64,000 nt of DNA from Eonycteris spelaea (GCA_003508835.1 PUFA01000165.1:620001-684000); one strand, 5' to 3'; shown: positions 22,493 through 35,305, counted from the first letter of the stretch. Numbers and translations are program-made. Notes: a model not told the origin generated them from the letters alone.

Positions 22493-22883
22493 CAGATACA
22501 CTACAATTTATCCATATTTTAAAAATCCTGGTTGTTGGCTATTTTGGTTTTCTCTTTTTCTGATACTACAAGCAATATTGCTAAGGAATATCTCTGTTAC
22601 ATGTTTCTATGCACATATGCAACAAGTAAAATTGTTTCAAGGAGAAGAATGTCTATTTTCTCTCCTGTATATGACCAAATGGCCCTCAAAGTTCCACTCC
22701 CAGCAAAATGTTCCTATTCCCTCAAACCTCACCAGCACCAAATATTATCAAACCTTTAAATTTCAGCCAATCTGGTGGTTGAAAAATGGCACTCATCATT
22801 TATATTTTACTACATTTTTAGAGTAATCTGGTTGTATTCATGGTCTTTGTAGGGATTTGTGTAAAGGATTGATTTTAGCTTTT

Positions 22884-23269
22884 TTTACAAAAAAAAAAAA
22901 AAAACAAACATGAGAAGGTCTGGAATAACTCTTGACTTCTGTGCCTTCCTGAACTCTTTGATGTTTATAGATTGGAACTCAGTTATTTCCTCTCCCTTTT
23001 AATATTTCTTTCCCTTTTCTTTATTTCTTTAATTAAAAGATTTTATCTAGATGTACAGACTTATTTGCATGAACTTGCCATAATTTAAAGATTTTAGGTA
23101 TGTGTAGTGTCTTAGGGGTGGTAGAATTTACCTTAACAAAATTTTAGACATTTTAGCATATTAGGTACAGCCTTGATCTCCTTATTCACTTCTCTCTGTA
23201 GCCATAACTCTTCAGGTGTGATCACTGCTTCATTATTCTTACCAGAGACAGGAGGTACCATTTCTTACA
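22884..23269. other. Unassigned interval with poly(A) run
   Basis: A run of about 18 A at 22888; nothing else recognised. Confidence 0.35.
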
Positions 23270-23560
23270 CTCAAAGGCAGTGTGAATCAAATCATTCACC
23301 TACAGATGTTCACTGAGTGCTTGTTATGAGACAAGTGCTATTCTAAACAGACCCGTGCCCTCAGAACACTCATATTCTCATAAGAAGAAATGGTAATAAA
23401 TAGTAAATGAAATTTAGAAGTTAATTTTAAGGCATGTTAGAAAGTGATCATTGTGATGGAAAAAGAGAAAATAGATCAGAGTAAGAGGGTTTGGTGATAT
23501 GGGAGGTGGAGATAATGAAAGCAGGGTGTAGTATAAATAAAGTCATCCAGAGAGCTCTCA
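23270..23560 (+). repeat. Ancient mammalian repeat (family Q)
   Basis: 'acagatgttcactgagtgct', 'cccgtgccctcagaacactc', 'ggtaataaatagtaaatgaa', ending near 'tctcactgagaagg', in the order expected for family Q (compare 8060, 46025, 63480). Confidence 0.6.
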
Positions 23561-23569
23561 CTGAGAAGG

Positions 23570-24005
23570 TATTATGGGTAGTTTTGCATCTCCCCCCAAA
23601 AAGATATGTTAAGTCCTAACCTGTACTACCTCGGAATATAACATTATTGGGAAATAGAGTCTTTCTTTACAGAGGTAATTGATTTAAAATGAGATCATTA
23701 GGGTGGAGCCTAATCCAATATGACTGGTGCCCTTCTAAAAAGGGGCAATTTGAACATGGAGACTGACACACACAGAGGGAAGACAATGTGAAGAGAAACA
23801 GGGAGAAGATAGCCATCTACAAGCAAGAAGAGTCTGAGGCTACTAGAACCTAGGAAACAGAGTACCTAGTACCTTCAGAGGAAGCATGACCCTGCCAACA
23901 CCTTGATTTTAGACTTTGAGACTCTAGAACTGTGAGAAGATACATTTCTATTGTTCTAAGCCACCCAGTTTATTGTACTTTGTTATGATAGCCCTCAGAA
24001 ACTAT
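23570..24005 (+). mobile_element. MLT1-group MaLR LTR
   Basis: 'agatatgttaagtcctaacc', 'gatcattagggtggagccta', 'atccaatatgactggtgccc', 'ctgccaacaccttgatttta', 'gaactgtgagaagatacat', 'aagccacccagtttattgta'. Close to full length, plus orientation. Confidence 0.85.
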
Positions 24006-24612
24006 ACGGAAGATGAGAGCTGAGCAAAGCCTTGAGGGGTGAGCAATGTGAATACACTCACTCCAAACACTTATGGGACCCAAGGGAAGAGTTCAAATGG
24101 AGGCTATATGCCCAAATATTTAAAAAGTACAAATCAAGCTAATAATCTGTTAAATAGCAAGGTTCTGTCTTCCCATTGATTTACTTCCGTCACAACTGAA
24201 AGACTTTCCAGACTACTCAGAATTCTGCACCAGAATGTAATGGTACAAGCAGAGCAGGCCCAGACCCACAGCCCTCTCCCCTTCTCTTCCCACCCAAGGC
24301 TCACCACAAACAGGTGCCCTTTGTGGCCTGGAAGCACACACAGTGACCAGGGTAGATCTAGGGAAGAGGTCTGCATGAGCACTGGACATGGAATTGGAAT
24401 TACTGAGCAGGCCACCCCAGGTCCAGGATCTGCAGGGGTTCCCAGTTCCTGGTGAGCACCACTCCTTGAGCTGCAGGGTCCTTGGTCCCTGTCGAGAACC
24501 ATGGCCAGAAGAGTCCAAAGCAGGGTCCCTTTTTGTGGTGGGGGAACCAATGCCAGTCCAGGAGCCTTCCATTTCCCATCCACATGGAGGGATGAAAGAA
24601 ACTGAGAGTAAA
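24006..24612. other. Unassigned GC-richer interval
   Basis: Long overlapping minus-strand frames (149, 161 and 171 codons between 24134 and 24915) sit here. They run in three different frames over the same bases and into the Charlie element, so I treat them as a composition effect. Confidence 0.4.
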
Positions 24613-24838
24613 CACTGAGAAATTTGCATAGCGGTTTGACTTGCTGTTACATTCGAGCATTTGTGGGCACTGAACTTTGAGTTTCGTATGATTTTCACAT
24701 ATTACAAATATTATTCTTTTTAAAAAAATGTGTTCCCCAACATTTAAAATATAAAAACCATTTTTACCTTGCAAGCCATAGAAAAACATGGCCAGCTGTA
24801 TTTGGCCTAAAGGCCATAGTTTACCCACCTCTGGTACA
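24613..24838 (+). mobile_element. MER1/Charlie-type hAT element, 3' part
   Basis: 'gagtttcgtatgattttcac', 'tttaaaatataaaaaccat', 'cttgcaagccatagaaaaac', 'tgtatttggcctaaaggcca' and the terminal 'tagtttacccacctctg' match the MER1/Charlie3 3' end. Confidence 0.75.
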
Positions 24839-26699
24839 GGAGTCGGGGCAGTGAGGAAGGGGCTGCTGGAGCAATGTCCTTGAATACGAGAGATGAGATG
24901 GAACCCAGAGTACATGTAAAGGGACTGGCTTTACTCTGGAGTATGTATTGTTCATCTGCGATAGCAGGAAAAGGGCATGGAAACAATTAGGATTTTGGTG
25001 AATTAAATATTGTGGTTGAATCTTCTTTTAAAATTTGAGGGTTGTTTGCTTTCAGAAAAGCACACACATTCTCCAAGTTTAAATGATTTCTCTAAAATAG
25101 GTGCATAATATTTACCCATACACTGTGGGCTGAGAAAATAGACACTTGATGTGTTCTTTCCTCTCTCTTGTAGCTTGGTGATTAAATGATCAAATCAAAT
25201 GATTAAATAATTTTTGTTGCTCTTTAATTTTCAAAAGAGAAATGCATCTTTTAAAACACTGGCTTTTACTCTTTTTGGATTCTACTCCTTCCCTCCACCC
25301 CAACAATAAAACTGAGGACCCTCCTCTTGGGGAAAATGGATAAATATTTGATCTCCAAACCATTTTAGGCAAATCATTGATGCCCTAAAAGCCAAGGTTT
25401 CCCTCAAACCCCAAGTTAAGGAATCCTGATTTACAAGCTGACCATGGTTCTCTGTGTTGTTTTTCTTTCAACGTTGCCCTTGAGTTTTTTTGGAAGAAAA
25501 GAGCTACATGCATGCAAAATGATTATTATAATTATACACACTGTTATACTGATTCCAAACAGCCCACCATGGAGTTCTATTCAGAAGACTAGAGGAAGGG
25601 CGGAGAAGCTTCGAGGAAGAAGGGAGAGGGAGGATGTCACTCAACTCCATGCTTTTCAAAGCCTTTCTATTGGGGACCCACCCCCATTTCTACTCTTCTC
25701 TATGAGTCAGCTAATCTATCCTTCAGTGAAAAGGAAGAGCAAATACTGCTTAGTGGAAATACATTCATTCTTGAATTATATATCCTTTGGGGGTTACGAC
25801 ATGAATAGAAATTTGTCCTAGTAACAGATTTTATCCATTTACAATCAATAAATCTTTCCATTTGCCCTGCAATATCAATATCTAGCACCCAAAATGTACT
25901 TCTCCTATATCTACTGCATAGCACTTATAAAATGTGCAAAATAAACAATAAAGACCTAAATCTGAAGAGAGAATATAAGATGTAGTCCCTCAAAATGACA
26001 TTGAAAGTGAAGGAAAAGTCATATTCTAAAAAGTTTTCATTTTCTTTCAAGTATTTACATTAACAGACAAGACACTTTGTCAATTCTAATCCTTTCATAA
26101 AGTGTAAGTTGGACTATTTCTTAATGGAAAGTCACCACAGGAGGCCAGCTAAGGTCTTGGCTGGAATACTTTCCTGGAATATTTTGTTTCCCTTGGAATT
26201 TACGGTACTGTCTGGTTGAATTTAATTTGACATTTTAACAATTGGAGCATTGTATTAGGCACAGTGAAGCAGAAAATTCATCCTACCCTGCTCCCCATTC
26301 ATTCTTCTTTGCCCTTGTGAAAATTGCCCACTGTCTTATTCCACTAAATGAAAGTGTTCAGGAGAAGACAAATGACACATCTAATTCAGTCAACAGTTCT
26401 ATAAAAGGTAGACTTTTAATACCTAGAACAAATCTTTCATTCATTCATTTAACACATTGCTTTATTTAGTGGTAGCTCAAGAGTTTAAAATATGCATTGT
26501 TGACTTATTATAGTCTACTTTCAAATAACATTATGCCATGTCACATAGGGTGTGAGAAACTTACAACAGTGTACTTCTGTTTTCCCCCTTCTCATCCTTC
26601 CTGCTATTGTTGTCATACATTTTAACTACACATATATTATAACATCTATAATACATTGTTTTTGTTTTTTGCTTTAAACAGTAAATTATGTTTTAAAGA
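24839..26699. other. Unassigned interval, 1.9 kb
   Basis: No repeat recognised and no exon signal found. Open frames at 25444-25821 (+) and 26242-26469 (+) have no known motif. May be ordinary unique intronic or intergenic DNA. Confidence 0.4.
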
Positions 26700-28150
26700 A
26701 GTTAGAAATGAGAGTGGAAGCTTTATTTAATGGTGCTTACCACTTAAAATATTCTTCATTTCCTTGTGTAGATTTAGATTTTCATTTGTTATCATTTTCC
26801 TTCCAAAGAACTACCATCTTCGTGAAGTTCTGCTGGTGATAAATTTTGTTAGCTTTTGATAGTCTGCTAATGAGTTTATTTCTCCAGTTTTGAAGGATAT
26901 TTTTACTGGACATAGACTCCTAGATAGTTTTTTGTTGTTGTTGTTAATACTTTAAAGATACCATTCTATTGACTTTTGGCTAATTTTTTTTTATAAGAAG
27001 TTAGCCATAATTTATTTGAATTATTGTTCTGTATGTAATGTGTCTTTTTTTTTTTTGATTGCTTCTAAAATTGTATTTTCATCTTTGGTTTTCAGCAAAT
27101 TTCTAAGGACATGACTTAGTGTGAATTTACTTTTTATATACCACCTGTTGAGCTTCTTGGATCTGTGAGCTTATATTTTTCATCTAATTGGTAAATATTT
27201 TGGCTAACATTTCTTAAAACATTTTTTTCTGCCCATCTCTCACTTTCCTTCAAGGACTCTAAGATGTTAGACTTGTATTATCCTACATGTTATTAAAGCT
27301 CTGTTCAGTTACTTTTTTCAAGTTTTTTCACTGCTTGCTTCAATTTGATTAGTTTCTTTGAATTCCTTGATATTTTCTTTTGTAGTGGCTCTTCTTTTGT
27401 TAATGCAATCTCTTAAATTTTGTATGTTGGATATTGTATTTTTCAGTTTTTCAATTTCAATTTGATTCTTTTTAGTTTCCAATTCTCTATTGAGACTTAC
27501 CATCTATTTCCTCATAATATTTATATTTTCCTTTAAATACCTTTAACTGCTTTTATAATAGCTATTTTAAAAGCCTTGTCTCCTAATTTCATCACCACTG
27601 TCTTTTCTGGTAGGTTTTAATTATTGATTGATTTTTTTCCTCATGTTTCCTGCTTTTTAAATATCTGTCTAATAATATTTTACAGCATGCTAAGCATTGT
27701 GGATGATGCATTGTTGAATATTTAGATTTTGCTGTCTTCCTTCAAATAATGCCAGTTTTGCCTGGAAGGCAGCTTTTAAAAAATATTTGTCATGGAGGGT
27801 CTAGCATATCCTTAACTCTGTATGATAGCAACCCTTCCTCTAATGCATGGTCTTTCTTGTGTATCAACTGAGTACTCAGAATTATCCAAGTGGTCTTTCC
27901 AGTTACACTAACAATCTCTCTTTGTTCTGTTCAAGCTCCATGATCTCAATTCAGCTCATAGCTCCACAGTATTTATTTTTGTCCTGCACCCATACTACTT
28001 AACATTCAGCCAGAGATTCCAGAAGATCTTATGCAGATTTCTAAAGCTCCTCTGTATGAACTCCACCTCTCTAGAACTCTGTACTGTAAGTTCCAGCCAC
28101 AATATCAGCCCTTGCTCCAATCTTATCACATCTGCTTAGTGAGATGGCCG
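26700..28150 (-). mobile_element. Old L1 (L1M) internal fragment
   Basis: Reverse complement of the L1 region that includes 'ggactctaagatgttagact', 'tattttcttttgtagtggct', 'tattgtatttttcagttttt' and 'aattcagctcatagctcca'. The minus frame at 27318-27503 is a lysine/glutamate-rich coiled-coil remnant. The right part (about 27700-28150) is diverged. Confidence 0.6.
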
Positions 28151-29810
28151 TTCTTTGTGCCATGATCTAGAAAGAGTTTCAAAGCAAAAACAAACAAAAA
28201 AAATAAAGGGATTCACTTCATGCATTTGAAGGCCAGGTTATAATGTAAGCAAGTGTCCAACCAAGTTGTACCACATACATTAGAAATATTATTTAAATGT
28301 ATTTATTAGAAGCATGCATACAATTGTTTATAAAAATGATTTTGCAAGCTGATGGGTCATAGGTCTTTGTTCTTTTAACCTCAGTTTTCATGGAAAGTTC
28401 ACAAGAGGCAGATATGACACTAATCTAGATGCAGCATCAGGAGACCGAGTCTCCAGTATCATCCTAAGAGCACATGCTACAAATCTCACTAGACTTTAGA
28501 CCCTATTCATGTGAAGACAGAAGACTGTCTATATAAGGCTTTGGCCTACCCATATATCTTGAATATCACTGATTTACCCAGTGAGAATTCATTTGTAGTA
28601 CCTAATGTGTTCATTTAAAACTACTAATTTTACCAATGCAAACACATTTCTGATGTCCATTTTGCAAATTATCAAAGACTCTCCACTTAAGGATTGTCAG
28701 TGATTCTGAAATTGAACTTTAATGATTAAAGGCAACATGAGTGCCTTTGTTGTATAGATTCCTCATTTGTGTAGCAGTCTTCACCTAGCATGTAGCTCAA
28801 GCTAACACATACCAAATACATCCTGTCTGTTCTGAAGTATTTAAAACCTCTCATAATCCTATTCATAACAAAGAGCTGGCATCTGAAAATCTCAAGTCTG
28901 GGCCTTCTAGGATCGTGAGCTGATGTGGAATGAAAGGGAACAAAAGAATCTGGAAAATCTTCTCTCACCAGGATAATCTGGCTTTCCAGGCTATTTCTTT
29001 CTTCATAATCTGATTTTTCATGTTAGACCAGCATTGCTTCAGTCCTCTATCTGTCCTGAGCTGACTAGCATGGAGGTCTCAGGGTGTGTTAGAAGGCAGG
29101 TGGCGGGGGGGGGTTGATAGGCCCCCACATTTTGAGTCAGAGCATGTTTCAAGGCCAGCCAAGATTCAAGGGTGGGGAAAAAGCTTAGACTGGAAGAATG
29201 TTAAAGACATTATGGCCATATTTTAGCTACCACAAAGGTAAATGCCCAGAAGACAAGGAGCATGGTTCTATGGAAATGTCGGAGGGATCAGCAGAATCTC
29301 ACTTGACTGAAGGCTCAGTTCTACCCCTCAAAGACTGATGTCTGAGATGAGCACTCAAGAATTAAGAGGCATTAACTAGGAGGGCAGTGTTTAGAGAACA
29401 GGAGTGCTATAGGTCATACATTTAATAAATGCAAAGAAGTCCTCATTCACACTGGCTCAAGGCTGGAAATCTCATGGAACTGTGAAACAGTACTTATTTG
29501 TCAATAAGTGTGTTGAAGTGAGCACTGAACTGAGCCTTCTGGGAATCACGAGTCCCTTCCAACTCAGTAACTTAGTAGTTGCATCCTCTAATGAGAAAGT
29601 AGTAGAATAAAAGGGCCATCGAAACATCAACTGCTAGATTTCCCAAAACATTTTCTGAACACTGTTGGTGAAGTGGTCCTCTGGTCTGAAATGTTTGGGA
29701 AACACACAGTTAAATGAGTTTATTGCTAAACTTCTTGGTGATTTTAATAAGCTAATATGTATTGGGACCAATGGTGTGCTGGTGAATGTTTAACAATGAG
29801 CTCTCTGACC
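28151..29810. other. Unassigned interval, 1.7 kb
   Basis: No repeat assigned. A minus-strand frame at 28726-28968 (80 codons) is not recognised. A G10 run is at about 29104-29113. Confidence 0.35.
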
Positions 29811-29919
<109 letters not shown>

Positions 29920-30314
29920 ACCCTGATTTTGAGCATTTGTCAATGTCTAATGAATAAATCTCCTGCCTGACTGATTTGAAACTACCAATATGACATCACT
30001 GAATGCAAAGAATTCCTGAAAACTTAACCACCAGCTCTCAGGAGCTGGTACAAGCCAGCACCAGCACATTCCTGTTGGGATGCTCAGAGATAGAGAGAGG
30101 AGCTTTGCCTAAAACTTCATGGCCACAGCATTCTTCACAGGACATATAAAAGGCTAAATACCTTGTAGGCACACTTTAGAAGATTCTGGTTTCGTTATTC
30201 TGTACGTAGGGAAAGTGAGATGCTAAGATTCTTTCCCAAGAACTCAGATCCAAACATTAAGCTCTTCTGAGCCTCAGTCTGGTAGCAAAAAGTTTAAGAC
30301 TTTTTCCTTCAGAA

Positions 30315-30500
30315 TTGTCCTAGATTCAAACAACCATTTACTCACCATGTACCATATCAGGTACTCTCTTAAATAATGACAAGTATCATCATATTTAATG
30401 CTACCAACACCCTGTGAGATGTGTAATATCATTATCCCCATTTTATAGGCGAGAAAACTGAAGTGCAGAGATGTTTGACAACTTTACAAAATGAAGCAAA
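30315..30500 (-). repeat. MIR SINE
   Basis: 'accatttactcaccatgtac', 'atcattatccccattttata', 'gcgagaaaactgaagtgcag' are reverse-complement MIR. Confidence 0.85.
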
Positions 30501-30612
30501 GACATGGCTTCCTAAGAGGTACCCTGCTCTCAATAAAAGATCCCACTGCCATACTGAGGCCAGATGTGATAGAGCAAAAATAAAGCTTGTAACCTTCCTT
30601 TCTCAGCAAAAA

Positions 30613-31021
30613 AAGTTTCATGGACTAAATGTTTGTGTCCCCTCAAAATTCATATGTTGAACCACCACCCCATAATGTGGTGGTATTTGGAGGTAAGCCT
30701 TTGGGAAATAATTAGGTATAGATGAGGTCATGAGGGTAGGTGTGTTGTGATACGATTAGTGTCCTTGTAAGAAAAGACACCAGAGAGCTCACTCGCACTG
30801 CATGCATAAAGAGGAGGTCACATGAACACATGGTGAGATGGTGGCTGCCTACAAGTCAAGAGAAGAGGCCTCAGAATGACATCTACCTTTCCAACACCTT
30901 GATCTCGGACTTTCCAGACTCCAGATGTATGAGAAATAAGTTTCTTAATTCTTAAATTTCTTATTGTCTACCCCACGCAGTCTATGGTATTCTGTTATAG
31001 CAGCCTGAGTGGACTAACACA
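30613..31021 (+). mobile_element. MLT1A-type MaLR solo LTR, full length
   Basis: 'catggactaaatgtttgtgt' at the 5' end, then 'aaaattcatatgttgaacc', 'gtatttggaggtaagcctt', 'ccaacaccttgatctcggac', 'tctatggtattctgttatag', ending 'cagcctgagtggactaacac'. The same family as 385-725 in the opposite orientation. Confidence 0.9.
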
Positions 31022-31149
31022 GGTGAGATGTTGAGTTTGAGGAATAGAGCAGGGAGGAGGGAAAAAATTAGTTCAACAATCATGGAATTCATGATCCCAC
31101 TTCCTAGGAATCCATTTGATAGTGGTAGTAACAGTGACTTTCTAAAGAA

Positions 31150-31290
31150 ATTTATTCTTTAAAGATTTCTTTAAAATCTTTCATATCTATGATACCATTT
31201 GATCCTTAAAGGACTCTGTGAATGCTTCCTCTTTCAGGAAGGTCTGACTTTGTCCAAGGTTACATAGCTTCAAGGTCAGCAGTACTGAAT
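31150..31290 (-). repeat. MIR SINE fragment
   Basis: 'tgaccataccatttgatcct'-like start and 'ccaaggttacatagcttcaa' match reverse-complement MIR weakly. Confidence 0.55.
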
Positions 31291-31519
31291 TATTTTCTGT
31301 TCCCGGGTTCTTCCCAATATATCAAGTTGATTTATGCTAAACTATAGGGTATGAATTAGGTGTAGTTTTCCTCAAATCCAAATGTGAATGGTGTTTGAAA
31401 GTCCTTCAAGATTTCAGGGAATGTGGCATGTGTATCTTCAAATGCAAGTTTGAGCAGGAGGAGTAACATTCATTAGCATGTCGCAGTTGCAGAACTCAGA
31501 ATTAAGATCAACCTGGTAG

Positions 31520-31680
31520 CTAACACAGCAAACCGATATAGTGCTTCCTAGATTTTGGGCACTATTGAGGAGTTTTTCATGTAGTAACTCATTTAATCCT
31601 CACAATAATAACCTTGAAACATAGCTATTATTATTATGCCATTTTGCACATTGATATATGAAAGTATAGAGGGGAAAAGC
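31520..31680 (-). repeat. MIR SINE fragment
   Basis: 'gtagtaactcatttaatcct', 'cacaataataaccttgaaac', 'tattattattatgccatttt' are reverse-complement MIR. Confidence 0.8.
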
Positions 31681-32144
31681 ATAGCTCTGACTAAAGATGT
31701 CTCTAACTTCAGATAATTGGAGAGGGATATGTGTGTGCTCACACTCACACACATGGAAGATAGAGGAGAGAAGAGAGAGATTTCAAATTAGTGTCATATT
31801 TTCCTTCCTAGTTTCCCTAAGCAGCACAATCACATTACTTTATAAGTGTACATTTGTACCAGTGGCCAGTTTGTACTTGAAACCCCCTCCGTTTATCATT
31901 CTTTCAACTTAAGACATTGAAAAATTCTGTTAAAATGCAAATCTTACCCTGGAGGGGAAACACATTAAACCACTATTTTCCACTTAAACGTTTTTTGAGA
32001 ATCACTTTTCTTGATTGGTTTTTGATTCATTGAGAAAGCCCACTCAGAATACAGAACCAAGAGATTATTATTGGTGGTGGTGGCGGTGTTTGGGGAGAAT
32101 AAAATGATGGCATGGGACTCTGTTCTGAGAAAGCATAACAGTTG
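31681..32144. other. Unassigned interval
   Basis: Nothing recognised apart from a short CA-like stretch near 31740. Confidence 0.35.
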
Positions 32145-32315
32145 CCAATGTAATTTATTAAGCATCAACACCACACTAGGCACTGTATTATTTATCCCTA
32201 AAGTTCACAAGAGCCATACCCTATAAGGTAAATATCATTACCCCCATTTTACAGATAGAAAACTGAAGCTTGAGGAGGTTCAGTGACTTGCTTGAGAAAT
32301 AAACTAGTAAATGCT
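32145..32315 (-). repeat. MIR SINE
   Basis: 'cacactaggcactgtattat', 'attacccccattttacagat', 'gaggttcagtgacttgcttg' are reverse-complement MIR. Confidence 0.85.
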
Positions 32316-32934
32316 GAGAAAAGATGGCCCAGATACAGCTTTAACAACTCTGAGAGCTCTGGGAAGCTAGAAAACACCAGAAAAGTGTTGAACATCTAGT
32401 GTGTCTGAGTGCAAAGTAGGAAAGGAGCAAGTGAATTATTGTGAGAAGAGATTATTCAAAAAAGTACAGGGAGAGACCGGAAGGAAAGGGGCTCTGGCCA
32501 CCCTGACTCCCCTTCTCCATGTCCACAGTCTATTCTATGGTGATCCCACAGAACCAGCAGGTATCCACCCCTAGATTCTGCAGCTGCCCTGGAGACACCA
32601 TAACCTCAGTGGTTCCCCAGGGCTCATTTGGGGTCAGTCCCTGTCAAAAGGCTACCGTCAGTTTCTGACCCCTCCTCCTACAGTTTTGCTTGCCCAGGCC
32701 TATTTCTCTTTCCTATGTCATTATATCACCTTCCTCATGATGGTACCTACAGACAGGTGGGAGGTTATCACACTGTGAGGCCTGCAAACCAAGTGAGAAG
32801 GGGACAATCTCTCAGAACCTCAGCAGGCTCCTACTCCATCTCAGGGGACCATCTCTCCAGCCTCATCCATGGGGTGGTCCCTGGACTGAGAAGCTAGGAC
32901 AGAGCCCTCTTTTGATCACATTCCTTCTCAAAGC
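32316..32934. other. Unassigned GC-richer interval
   Basis: No repeat assigned. An open frame at 32628-32897 (+, 89 codons) has no recognised domain or clear splice sites. Confidence 0.35.
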
Positions 32935-33120
32935 AATGAAGTGTTGAGGTTTTGCCACTTACAACTCAGTAACTTTGAACAAATAGTTCAGTGCCCTTGA
33001 TTTCCTCATGTATGAAATGCAGATGATAACAATACTTGCCTGGGCAGGTAGCTGTGAAGGAAAGTGCATAGTGCAGTGCCAGGCCCTAGTAAATGCCAGC
33101 CAATAGTCTCTGCTCTTGCT
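32935..33120 (+). repeat. MIR SINE
   Basis: 'tttgccacttacaactcagt', 'tgatttcctcatgtatgaaa', 'gtgcagtgccaggccctagt' in MIR order. Confidence 0.8.
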
Positions 33121-33249
33121 GGTCATGTTATTATCTATAATTGAAGAGTAATACCAGTCTCAGTAATCTCAGGCTACACTTCATATTTTAACCACTTTGT
33201 TTTTCTACACAGCACACACACACGCTTCATGCCTTGAGGTATAGGTGCA

Positions 33250-33345
33250 CAGACAGAGCCAGTAGATGGGAACTCATTAGCTCTGGACTGTGCCCAACTC
33301 ACTAGGCAGCCTTGAGCAAGTGACTCTTCTCTAGATTCTGATGAG
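33250..33345 (+). repeat. MIR SINE fragment
   Basis: 'ctcactaggcagccttgagc' and 'aagtgactcttctctagatt' fit the MIR core weakly. Confidence 0.45.
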
Positions 33346-34046
33346 GACTTGGAATTTATGTGGGAAATATTGAGGTGAACTGTCAGGGGTCATAACCTGG
33401 AGGTCTCAGGCCAAATCCAGATAGACAAGTTCTTAGAGACACCACTGTATGTTGAAAGATGGAGTGTGGCATATCAAAGTCCAAATATCTGACTTCTCTC
33501 AGCACTTAGGGTGAACGCACTGCCCCATCTCTGGGAGCCAGGAAGAGTTTTGGAAGGTGTTCGTTACCACCTGGCCCCAGTAGGCCTGGGACTTTGCAAT
33601 GAGAAACCAATGGTTTCTCAAGTCTCTTCCAGCTTTAAAATTCAGCAGTTGAAACTTCTGAAGGTTTGTCTCGCAGGGCGAGAATGATTCAGGATTCCTC
33701 TCTCTGTTAGAGGGGGTTAAGTGGCTGCTTTTGAAAGGACAAAGCAAGAGATGATGTGATAAGATAAGAAGCTGTGTTTCAGAAGACACTCCTGGGAAAG
33801 AACAGGCTTTTGTAGTGATTCCGAGGATAAGCATCTGAGCCTCGCATCCATCAGCTCTTTCCCCCTCCCTTTAGCGTGGGCTCAGGGCTGCGATGGGATG
33901 TTTCTGTAGCTGCTGCCACCTGCTGGAACATGGAGACTCTGCAGCCTGCCTGTGGGTGGCATTTCGAGTGTTTGCTCAGACATTTCCTGCATGTCCAAAT
34001 TATAGCTCTTGACCAGGTGGACACAGTGGGTTTCACCTCTGCACTT
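33346..34046. other. Unassigned interval
   Basis: No repeat recognised. Minus-strand open frames at 33499-33834, 33851-34036 and 33882-34079 lack known domains. Confidence 0.35.
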
Positions 34047-34345
34047 GCTGGTATTTATTGAGCACTTACAATGGGCCAAATACTACGCTTAGAACTTCCA
34101 TGAGTTGTCTCACTTAATTTTTTCTCTGGAACGGAAGCCCACACAAGCAGGGATTTTTGTCTCTTTTCTTCATAGCAGTCTCTTTAGTGCCCAGAGCAGC
34201 GCCTGGCATAAAATAGGAACTCGGTAAATACGGGTTGCATGAGAACAGCTATAAAGATAGATTGTGTCTTTACACCAGTTTTATGGATGAGGAAGTTGTC
34301 ACTCGGCAACACAAGGCTCAAGGCATTTCGGGGAAATCTGTGAGG
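34047..34345 (-). repeat. MIR SINE interrupted by an L2 fragment
   Basis: Left part 'tatttattgagcacttacaa' to 'tctcacttaatt' and right part 'agttttatggatgaggaagt' to 'ctcaaggcatttcgg' are consecutive pieces of one reverse-complement MIR, separated by about 145 bp of L2-like sequence. Confidence 0.6.
34120..34250 (+). repeat. L2 LINE 3' end inside the MIR
   Basis: 'aagcccacacaagcagggat', 'ttttgtctcttttcttcata', 'agagcagcgcctggcataaa', 'ataggaactcggtaaata' are the L2 3' terminus. Confidence 0.7.
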
Positions 34346-34579
34346 TAAGCAGAAAAGAGTATTGACACACAGGCAGAGTTCATTTGTATATTACCCTGGT
34401 GGCAAAGTCAGGCAAAACTAGGAATGAACACTTCAGACATTTTCCTTTGGAACTCAGAAAACTCAGAGCTGCAAACCATCAGGGAAACAAGTCAAATTAA
34501 CAAAATACTGTAATGTGTCCCAGGGACCTCAAGGAGCATGTAGGGTTCTGGCCAGGCAAGAAGCCCCTGACACATGCTT

Positions 34580-35305
34580 TGTGTTTGTTTGTTTGTTTGT
34601 TTTAAGTTAATACTTATTTTTTTCTGAGCAGTTTTAGTTTACAGAACAACTGAGTGTCAAGTACAGAGAGTTACCACATACCCTCTCATACTCACACCCC
34701 CTCCTCTCGGTTTCCCTATTATTAACATATTGCATTAGTGTGGTACATTTGTTGTATTTGAAGAACCAATATTGACTTATTATTAACTAAAGTCCACAGT
34801 TTCCATTAGAGTTTACTCACTGTAGCACACTCTAAGAGTTTGAATAAATGTATAATGACATTTGTCACCGCTATAATATTATATAGGTTGATGCTCCACC
34901 TATTCATCTCTCCCCTGACTCCCTGAACCCCTGAAAACCACTAATCTTTTTGCCATCTTCATAGTTTTGCCTTTTCCAGAATGTCATATAGTTACGATTA
35001 CAGAGTATGCAGCAGTTTCAGACTGTCTCCTTTCACTTAGCAATATGCATTTAATATTCCTCTATGTCTTTTCGAATCTTGATAGTTCATTTTTTTTGTA
35101 TCACTGAGTAATATGTCCTTGAATAGACATACAACAATTAGTTTATCCATTCATCTATTGAAGGACATTTTGATTGCTTCCAAATCTTGCCAACTATAAG
35201 TAAAACTGCTGTAAACATTCATGTGCATTTTTTGTGTGGACATAAGTATTCAACATACTGGGTAGATACCAAAGAGTGCAATTGCTAGATCATATGGTAA
35301 GTTTT
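34580..35305 (-). mobile_element. Old L1M 3' end
   Basis: Begins with a (TTTG)n run (34582-34602), then reverse-complement L1M: 'cagttttagtttacagaaca', 'aaccactaatctttttgcca', 'cctttcacttagcaatatgc', 'ttagtttatccattcatcta', 'gcaattgctagatcatatgg'. 5' truncated. Confidence 0.8.

Larger units (their letters stand above)
21480..22860 (-). mobile_element. L1ME-like LINE, interrupted three times
   Basis: Three colinear pieces (about 21480-21640, 22190-22330, 22490-22860) read as one reverse-complement old L1: 'gtacctttcagactcttttc', 'tgacttgctttttttcaatc', 'gagatctatccatgttatca', 'aaatggccctcaaagttcca', 'cctcaccagcaccaaat'. It is split by a TG/TA microsatellite, an MLT1 LTR and a MER5A. Confidence 0.65.

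Noticed and set aside
24134..24915. Three long overlapping minus-strand frames (149-171 codons), the longest in the window
   Set aside because: They use all three frames over the same GC-richer bases, run into a Charlie transposon, and encode no recognisable domain; this is a composition effect.
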